17,323 nucleotides of DNA from IMCC26207 sp044357715 (GTDB lineage Bacteria; Actinomycetota; Acidimicrobiia; Acidimicrobiales; Microtrichaceae): the NCBI GenBank assembly GCA_044357715.1, contig JBIKPA010000028.1, positions 1 to 17,323 of the forward strand, in the 5' to 3' direction. A model generated the notes under the pieces. That model worked only from the letters and a program-made list of their open reading frames with translations. It was not told where the DNA came from and did not search any database. A program made the translations under genes and the position numbers. Shown in pieces: positions 12,547 to 17,323 of the stretch; position 1 is the first letter of the stretch; each line of letters opens with the position of its first letter.

Positions 12547-13689
12547 GTGGACTTTCGCCTGAGCTCCGAGTTGCAGGCACTCTCGAATGAGGCGCACGAA
12601 GTTGGAAAAATGGCTGCAGCGCAGCAAGAGATTCGGGAGGATTCTTGGCTTGTCGGAACCTCACGGGAGTTCTCTCAGGAGCTAGCAGCACGTAATTGGC
12701 TCGGTATGACTTGGCCGGTAGAACAAGGTGGGGGCGGCCGAACTGCCCTTGAGCGGTTCATAGTTTTTGAGGCACTCATTGCCGAGGGAGCGCCCGTTGC
12801 CACCTCTTGGTTCGCAGACCGGCAGATCGGCCCAACCTTGTTGCAGTTCGGGACCCAACAGCAAAGAGACCGTTGGCTTCCTGACATCATTTCGGGAACC
12901 TCGGCTTGGTGTATTGGCATGAGCGAACCCACAGCGGGGTCCGACGTTGCGGCGCTGCAGACGAGCGCAGTTCGAGTCTCCGAATCTGACGGGGCAGCCA
13001 ACAACAACGTGTGGAGAGTGAACGGGCAGAAGGTCTGGACTTCTGGCGCAGCCCAAGCTGACTGGTGCTACCTGATCGCGCGCACCGATCCAACTGCACC
13101 TCCTCATGCTGGACTCTCGGAGTTTGTAATCGACATGACCACCCCTGGGATCGAGGTGCGGCCGATTCTTGATGCAACCGGAAATGCCCACTTCTGCGAG
13201 GTGTTCTTCACTGATGTTCAAGTGCCAGCAGATCACCTTGTTGGAACCCTCAATGGCAGCTTTAAACAAGTCATGCGACAGATGGAACACGAGCGCGGAG
13301 GAATTGATCGACTCGTCTCAAACAGGGCGCTGTACCTTGATGCAGTGAAGCAGGCAGATATGAGCGACCCTCGTATCCGTGACGAGTTTGCTGCTTTGGA
13401 GTCGGGCTACACAATCGGTCGACTCTTAGTCCTCAGAGAGGTGTTGCAGCAAGCACCAGCCGGTTTCTCGGCGGCCACAAAGACGCTGTGCACCGAGTTT
13501 GAGCAGCGCGTAGCCGAGTTCTGCGTAAGAGTTGCCGGTGCAGAGGCCATGTGTTCCGGAAGGGTTGCGCGCAATATCTGTTACGCGCCGGCCTACACAA
13601 TCATGGGCGGCACGACCAATATCTTGCGTAACATTGTGGCAGAACGAATGTTGGGACTACCGAAGGAACCGGCCAAGCGTTACAGCTGA
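12547..13689 (+). CDS. Acyl-CoA dehydrogenase
   Basis: FAD-dependent alpha,beta-dehydrogenation of an acyl-CoA thioester. I prefer GTG 12547 (DFRLSSELQAL) over TTG 12511, which would lie inside the previous gene; this gives 380 residues, the family norm. N-terminal helical domain about 1-120, then the FAD/substrate motif WCIGMSEPTAGSDVAALQT (121-139), the beta domain with VNGQKVWTSGA (158-168), and a C-terminal helical domain with MEHERGGIDRL (246-256) and IMGGTTNILRNIVAERMLGLP (352-372). The position of the short-chain catalytic Glu (YEGT type) is Gly here. E249 in EHERG is the likely base, as in long-chain and isovaleryl-CoA types. Substrate not assigned. It probably belongs to the gltA operon, which would link acetyl-CoA supply to its use. 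Confidence 0.94.
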   Translation: MDFRLSSELQALSNEAHEVGKMAAAQQEIREDSWLVGTSREFSQELAARNWLGMTWPVEQGGGGRTALERFIVFEALIAEGAPVATSWFADRQIGPTLLQFGTQQQRDRWLPDIISGTSAWCIGMSEPTAGSDVAALQTSAVRVSESDGAANNNVWRVNGQKVWTSGAAQADWCYLIARTDPTAPPHAGLSEFVIDMTTPGIEVRPILDATGNAHFCEVFFTDVQVPADHLVGTLNGSFKQVMRQMEHERGGIDRLVSNRALYLDAVKQADMSDPRIRDEFAALESGYTIGRLLVLREVLQQAPAGFSAATKTLCTEFEQRVAEFCVRVAGAEAMCSGRVARNICYAPAYTIMGGTTNILRNIVAERMLGLPKEPAKRYS

Positions 13690-13699
13690 TGCCGAATTG

Positions 13700-15499
13700 A
13701 TGCACCACTCAGGAGCAAGCCCCGAACGAAACGCTGACCTCTCTCAGATTTGCGCCGAGTACTGGGCTCTGTCGCTAGAGAACAGCCCGCTCTCTGCGAC
13801 TCTGCTTGGAGTGCACGATTTCGACGATCGCCTTGACGACTTGTCGCTTGAGGCTGAGCAAGATCACCGCGCAGCTCTGCATAGGTTGCGTCTGCGTAGC
13901 TCAGCGCTCAGCGCCGCCAACCTGACCATGGCAGATCGGGTGACACGCTCAGTTCTTCTTCATCAGCTGCAAACGGGTATCGAATCAGCGGACTTGCGTC
14001 TGATTGAACTTGCCTCTGATCAGATGGACGGCCCGCACGCAGCGCTGCTCATGCTCGCCCCTCAACTCACGTACCCAGAGCCTGAACATGCTCAGGCGGC
14101 CTTGGTCCGCTACGCCCAGGTCCCTCTAATGCTGGACCAAGCAATACAGCGATTCAGCGCAGGCCTTGCGGCGGGGCGAACCCCTTGTGAGCGGGTCATT
14201 GGCCGGTCGCTGCACTCACTGGATTCCTATCTGGCTTCGAGCCCCGATGAGGATCCATTCCTAGCGGCGGGACTACCCGAGGGGTGGTCCGGGGCAGAGC
14301 AGTGGCAGAGTCAGATGGCTCAGCTGGTTCGGGAATGCATTAGGCCCGCGTTTGGGGAGTATCGCGATGCGCTTCGCGATCAGATCGCACCGTCAGCTCG
14401 CCCAGATGAACAGGCCGGATGGTGCTGGCTTCCTGACGGGCAGGAGTTGTACGCGGCGTTGATCCGTTCGCACACCACCTGTGAACTCTCTGCCAACGAA
14501 CTGCACGAGCTCGGCCGGCAGCACACCGAGGTCACCTTGCCCGCAGAGTATTTGGCTTTGGCCGAACAACAGCCAGACCCAAAGGACGTGCTCTCGGCAA
14601 GCTTCAGAACGCTGCAGAACAAGCCGGGGGACGGTCAGAGCGCTGCTCCCGGCAATCTTGCGGCCATCTTTGAGTCTCTGCGCACCAACCCGGCGCTGCG
14701 CCATGTGGACGCAGCCGAGATTGTTGAACTTGCCGAGCGCAGTGTGGCTCGGGCGACGCAAGCGCTTCCAGAGTTTTTTTCTTTGCTACCAAGTTCGCCA
14801 TGTTTGGTGTCTCCGATCCCCGAGTTCCTAGCCGCCGATGCACCCTACGCCTACTACTTTCCGCCAGCTATTGATGGAACGCGCCCTGGCACCTACTTCA
14901 TCAACACTGCTCACCCGGAACAGGCCTCTCGCACCGAGGCCGAGTCGATTGCGTTCCATGAGGCGGTTCCTGGGCATCACCTACAGATTGCGATTAGCCA
15001 GGAACTCACAGGACTCCCGGAGTTTCAACGTCACGATGGCCCTACTGCGTACATCGAGGGATGGGCCTTGTACGCCGAACGCCTCGCCGATGAGATGGGC
15101 TTGTATTCAGACCGGGTTGCCCGATTTGGAATGCTGGCGGCTGATTCTTGGCGATCTGCCCGACTTGTGGTCGATACCGGATTGCATGCACGGGGTTGGT
15201 CCCGCCAACGTGCCATTGATTATTTCGAGCAGCACACACCCGTTCCGAAGGATCAGATACCCGGTGAGGTGGATCGCTACTTGGCCATCCCTGGCCAAGC
15301 GCTCTCGTACAAGGTCGGGCAACTTGAGTTCTTGCGACTGCGCTCCTTTGCAGAAGATGCCCTTGGCGAACGGTTCGAGTTGCCCGCTTTTCATGACACA
15401 GTGCTTGGTTCTGGGGCCGTCACCCTGCCCGTGCTCGCCAACCTTGTCGAGGCATGGGTAGCGGGGCAGACAGCCCGCCCGGTCAACGGGTCAGACTGA
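13700..15499 (+). CDS. DUF885 family metallopeptidase-like protein
   Basis: 599 residues from ATG 13700, 10 bp after the acyl-CoA dehydrogenase stop; the open frame extends upstream to 13532 but that part overlaps the dehydrogenase in another frame. DUF885 proteins are mostly helical zinc-peptidase relatives. The hallmark HEAVPGHH (420-427; ligands H420 and H424-equivalent region with catalytic E421) is present, followed by YIEGWALYAERLADEMG (451-467), which supplies the downstream Glu ligand. DTGLHARGWSRQRAIDYF (492-509) is also family-typical. The Pro-Gly in HExxPGHH distinguishes it from ordinary HExxH enzymes. No signal peptide is seen, so a cytoplasmic peptide-degrading role is likely. 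The 3' end overlaps the convergent hydrolase gene by 17 bp. Confidence 0.92.
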   Translation: MHHSGASPERNADLSQICAEYWALSLENSPLSATLLGVHDFDDRLDDLSLEAEQDHRAALHRLRLRSSALSAANLTMADRVTRSVLLHQLQTGIESADLRLIELASDQMDGPHAALLMLAPQLTYPEPEHAQAALVRYAQVPLMLDQAIQRFSAGLAAGRTPCERVIGRSLHSLDSYLASSPDEDPFLAAGLPEGWSGAEQWQSQMAQLVRECIRPAFGEYRDALRDQIAPSARPDEQAGWCWLPDGQELYAALIRSHTTCELSANELHELGRQHTEVTLPAEYLALAEQQPDPKDVLSASFRTLQNKPGDGQSAAPGNLAAIFESLRTNPALRHVDAAEIVELAERSVARATQALPEFFSLLPSSPCLVSPIPEFLAADAPYAYYFPPAIDGTRPGTYFINTAHPEQASRTEAESIAFHEAVPGHHLQIAISQELTGLPEFQRHDGPTAYIEGWALYAERLADEMGLYSDRVARFGMLAADSWRSARLVVDTGLHARGWSRQRAIDYFEQHTPVPKDQIPGEVDRYLAIPGQALSYKVGQLEFLRLRSFAEDALGERFELPAFHDTVLGSGAVTLPVLANLVEAWVAGQTARPVNGSD

Positions 15500-16466
15500 G
15501 TTCCTCGTTCAGAATGCTGGCCAGTTCGAGGGGGCGATCACCTTGGATACTGTGGCCAGCACCTTCGATGACCTGCACGCGAGCCTCGGGTTGGCGAACG
15601 AGAAGCTCAGACACATCCTCATCGTCGACTACTGGACTGAGCGCACCCCTGAGCAACAGGTAGGGCGCTTGAACATCGGCAACATCTCCCCACAGATCCC
15701 CCGCGAACGTTGCTGCGTCGCCATCTTCAGGGTTGGCGATCGACTCCTGCAGGATTGGCCGGCGGTCATAATTCCACTCCCAAGAGCCATCCGAGAGTCG
15801 GTGTGCGTTGTGCAAAATACCGCGTCGCAACGAATCGGCAGACCGGGTGGGGTTGAACTCTGCAGTCCGGTCGAAGATCTCTGTGAAGGATGCAAAATGC
15901 TGAGGCCCTTCGATGAATGCATGCACCTCGGCTGCTTTGTTTCGGGTGACTCCCGGGGTCACGTCAATAATCACGAGTCGCTCAACGAGCCACGGGTAGG
16001 TGGCAGCCAGAACGTTTGCAGTGAGTCCGCCAAGTGACATCCCAACAAGCACCGTTGCGGCCGGGGCAAATTTGTCAATCATCGCTGCAGCATCATCAGC
16101 ATTGTTCTCTGGTCCGTACGCACCATCGGTTCGCCAATCCGAATGCCCGTGCCCGGCTAGGTCGATCGCAAGGATTGAACACGGTCGAAGCGCTAGGGCG
16201 ACCGTGTCCCAGGTATGAGCGTTCTGAGCCCCGCCGTGCAGAAGTACCAACTCTGGCGGGCCATCGCCCCATTTCAATGCAGAAGCAACCCTGCCATCGG
16301 GCAATTCATGACTCACTCGCGTGACTTGAGCTTGGCCGTCCCAAGGCAGTGCGTACTCGTTGCAGTTGCCCGCGAAGTGCGAAAACTCGTTATAGACAAA
16401 CTCCGCAGAGTCGGGATTTTCGCTTGAGGAAGGGACCTGCGAATCAGGGTTGTTCTGTTCAGCCAT
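15483..16466 (-). CDS. Alpha/beta-hydrolase fold protein
   Basis: 327 residues from ATG 16466 (AEQNNPD); GAGG lies 9 nt upstream of it, which favours this start over ATG 16475 or GTG 16493. A low-complexity acidic N-terminal stretch (about 1-25) precedes the fold. The core is about 65-320: oxyanion-hole HGG (77-79), IDLAGHGHSDW (101-111), nucleophile elbow VGMSLGG (S144), a probable acid among D281/D282/D284 in SPVVDDEDV, and catalytic H305 in GAGHSIQGDRP. It resembles esterases or C-C hydrolases of cytoplasmic carbon metabolism. Substrate unknown. The gene converges on and overlaps the DUF885 gene by 17 bp and is divergent from the DUF2085 gene (79-bp gap). Confidence 0.92.
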   Translation of the reverse strand: MAEQNNPDSQVPSSSENPDSAEFVYNEFSHFAGNCNEYALPWDGQAQVTRVSHELPDGRVASALKWGDGPPELVLLHGGAQNAHTWDTVALALRPCSILAIDLAGHGHSDWRTDGAYGPENNADDAAAMIDKFAPAATVLVGMSLGGLTANVLAATYPWLVERLVIIDVTPGVTRNKAAEVHAFIEGPQHFASFTEIFDRTAEFNPTRSADSLRRGILHNAHRLSDGSWEWNYDRRPILQESIANPEDGDAATFAGDLWGDVADVQAPYLLLRGALSPVVDDEDVSELLVRQPEARVQVIEGAGHSIQGDRPLELASILNEELSLTR

Positions 16467-16511
16467 GGTGGTCATCCTCGCGCGTTCCTGCACTCCGTGG
16501 CATCTGTTGTC

Positions 16512-16538
16512 TCAGGTTTGGTTTGATTCTGCCGATAG
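16512..16538 (+). promoter_or_regulatory. Possible sigma-28-like promoter before DUF2085 gene
   Basis: GCCGATAG (16531-16538) matches 7 of 8 bases of the FliA/WhiG -10 GCCGATAA. TCAG (16512-16515) sits with N15 spacing, the same register as the two flp promoters, and CTCA begins one base earlier. Transcription would start at about the ATG (16546), giving a leaderless mRNA, although AGAGG immediately precedes the ATG. Inferred from consensus only. Confidence 0.4.
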
Positions 16539-16545
16539 AGAGAGG

Positions 16546-17133
16546 ATGGCAGCGCCGGCCGATTCCCCGAATCTCGCAGTAGGGACTCATGTCAGCCCGC
16601 TGTGGTATTCGCACCACCATGTCGAGCAATACGACCGCTGCGTTCAGATTGGCAAACGACATGTGTGCCGACGTTGTGTGGTGTTGTATCCGCTAGTACT
16701 GCTCAGTACAGCGGCCCTGATGGCCTTGGGAGTTTCGATTGTTCCCATTCTGGTGCTGGGAATGTGGATACTTCCGCTACCCATGACCTTGGACTGGATT
16801 GGCGAGTATCTCGGGCAGGTTCGCTACTCCCCTAGTCGCCAGGTCCTGCTGACGGCTCTTGCTGCCCCTGCTTTGGGCTGCGCATTTGCGCTGCACTTGC
16901 AACAGGCATTCAGTCCAGTGGCACTTGCGCCGATGACTCTTTACGTTCTGCTGTGCTGCGCCACTGTCATGTGGAGGTCACGAAAAGCTAGGGCCCTGCG
17001 AGGATTCGAATCTAGGAGCGAAACCGTTCAGGCGATTGCCTCTGGCGCCCAAGTTGAACCGCCCGAATGGGAACAAGCCTTCTTGTCAGAAGAAGCAGAG
17101 CGCACTGCTGCCCTGCATGCCCTCCTGAAGTAA
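16546..17133 (+). CDS. DUF2085 family membrane protein
   Basis: Predicted integral membrane protein of 195 residues from ATG 16546 (AAPADSPNL). The N-terminal soluble part carries the family's Cys/His cluster: YSHHHVEQYDRCVQIGKRHVCRRCVVLYP (21-49), with H23-H25, C32, C41 and C44. Hydrophobic segments at about 46-80, 100-118 and 124-143 give three or four helices. LDWIGEYLGQVRYSPSRQVLLTALAAPALG (82-111) fits the D...LG...R...TG-like second half of DUF2085. A charged, Glu-rich cytoplasmic tail follows (about 145-195). The C-x-x-C with nearby His suggests metal or redox binding, but no function is known. Longer in-frame starts reach back into the divergent hydrolase gene and are less likely. Confidence 0.82.
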   Translation: MAAPADSPNLAVGTHVSPLWYSHHHVEQYDRCVQIGKRHVCRRCVVLYPLVLLSTAALMALGVSIVPILVLGMWILPLPMTLDWIGEYLGQVRYSPSRQVLLTALAAPALGCAFALHLQQAFSPVALAPMTLYVLLCCATVMWRSRKARALRGFESRSETVQAIASGAQVEPPEWEQAFLSEEAERTAALHALLK

Positions 17134-17175
17134 TTCAGACTCATCAACACCAGCCCAGCAATCTCGAGCCCGACC

Positions 17176-17322
17176 CTAGCTAGCGTCGGCCGGCTTGCGT
17201 CGGTGAGCCCATCGGCCAGCCAGTGGCGCAATCACAATCCAGCTCATCAACATCAATGTCGGTGAGACAAAGGCAAGCGGGATCGTCACTAAAAACATGG
17301 AAAACGGGATGAGCGCAACGGA
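17176..17322 (-). CDS. C-terminus of an unidentified membrane protein (partial)
   Basis: An open frame entering from the right edge on the minus strand and ending at TAG (17176-17178) gives 48 residues: SVALIPFSMFLVTIPLAF, then SPTLMLMSWIVIAPLAGRWAHRRKPADAS in two hydrophobic stretches with a basic, presumably cytoplasmic, end. Residue pattern and codon choice look coding, and it would converge with the DUF2085 gene 42 bp away. The fragment is too short to assign a family. Confidence 0.6.
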   Translation of the reverse strand, partial: SVALIPFSMFLVTIPLAFVSPTLMLMSWIVIAPLAGRWAHRRKPADAS

Positions 17323-17323
17323 T

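Noticed and set aside
12682..13290. 202-codon minus-strand open frame opposite the acyl-CoA dehydrogenase
   Set aside because: Shadow of a secure gene, with no motif and no initiation signal.

Overview
The window looks like chromosomal DNA from a planktonic-type actinobacterium, probably of the Acidimicrobiia (the class is an inference; the phylum is better supported). Pointers are moderate GC, frequent GTG and TTG starts, several apparently leaderless genes, an HAD-IB/PlsC fusion of the actinobacterial type, and a small RNA that fits the actinobacteria-specific 6C family. There is no tRNA, rRNA, CRISPR array, transposase or phage gene. Apart from one tandem duplication the region reads as core metabolism.

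Layout. Positions 2-1965 hold the 3' part of a membrane sensor histidine kinase overlapping by 4 bp a LuxR/NarL-type response regulator. Positions 2029-2895 hold two tandem, almost identical transcription units, each encoding the same 62-residue Flp (type IVb) prepilin. Each has its own sigma-28 (FliA/WhiG)-like promoter, a hairpin at the predicted 5' end of the mRNA and a strong terminator. Positions 2937-6002 hold a GntR/UTRA repressor divergent from a mitochondrial-type aconitase, with a paired repeat in the 51-bp gap. Positions 6015-8138 encode an acyltransferase-3/SGNH envelope O-acyltransferase, which converges with 3 bp to spare on an HAD phosphatase/PlsC acyltransferase fusion (8142-9617, minus).

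The 261-bp gap 9618-9878 is the most interesting non-coding stretch. It carries a minus-strand 6C-like small RNA (about 9673-9795) with promoter, C6-loop hairpins and terminator. Next to it is a perfect 9-bp inverted repeat lying between the RNA promoter and a divergent lysR gene, the classic arrangement for a LysR operator. Downstream on the plus strand come lysR, citrate synthase (gltA), a DUF971 protein, an acyl-CoA dehydrogenase and a DUF885 metallopeptidase. The last four are tightly packed and probably one operon. An alpha/beta hydrolase on the minus strand overlaps the end of the DUF885 gene by 17 bp. A DUF2085 membrane protein follows, with a possible third sigma-28-like promoter, and the C-terminus of an unidentified membrane protein runs off the right edge.

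How it fits together. Citrate synthase and aconitase, the first two TCA-cycle enzymes, lie in one 8.5-kb stretch, each beside its own regulator (LysR and GntR). The two-component system sits directly upstream of the pilin pair and is a plausible, unproven, controller of surface-structure genes. The candidate undescribed features are the duplicated sigma-28-like/hairpin/flp/terminator cassettes and the possible coupling of a LysR regulator to a 6C-type RNA beside citrate synthase.
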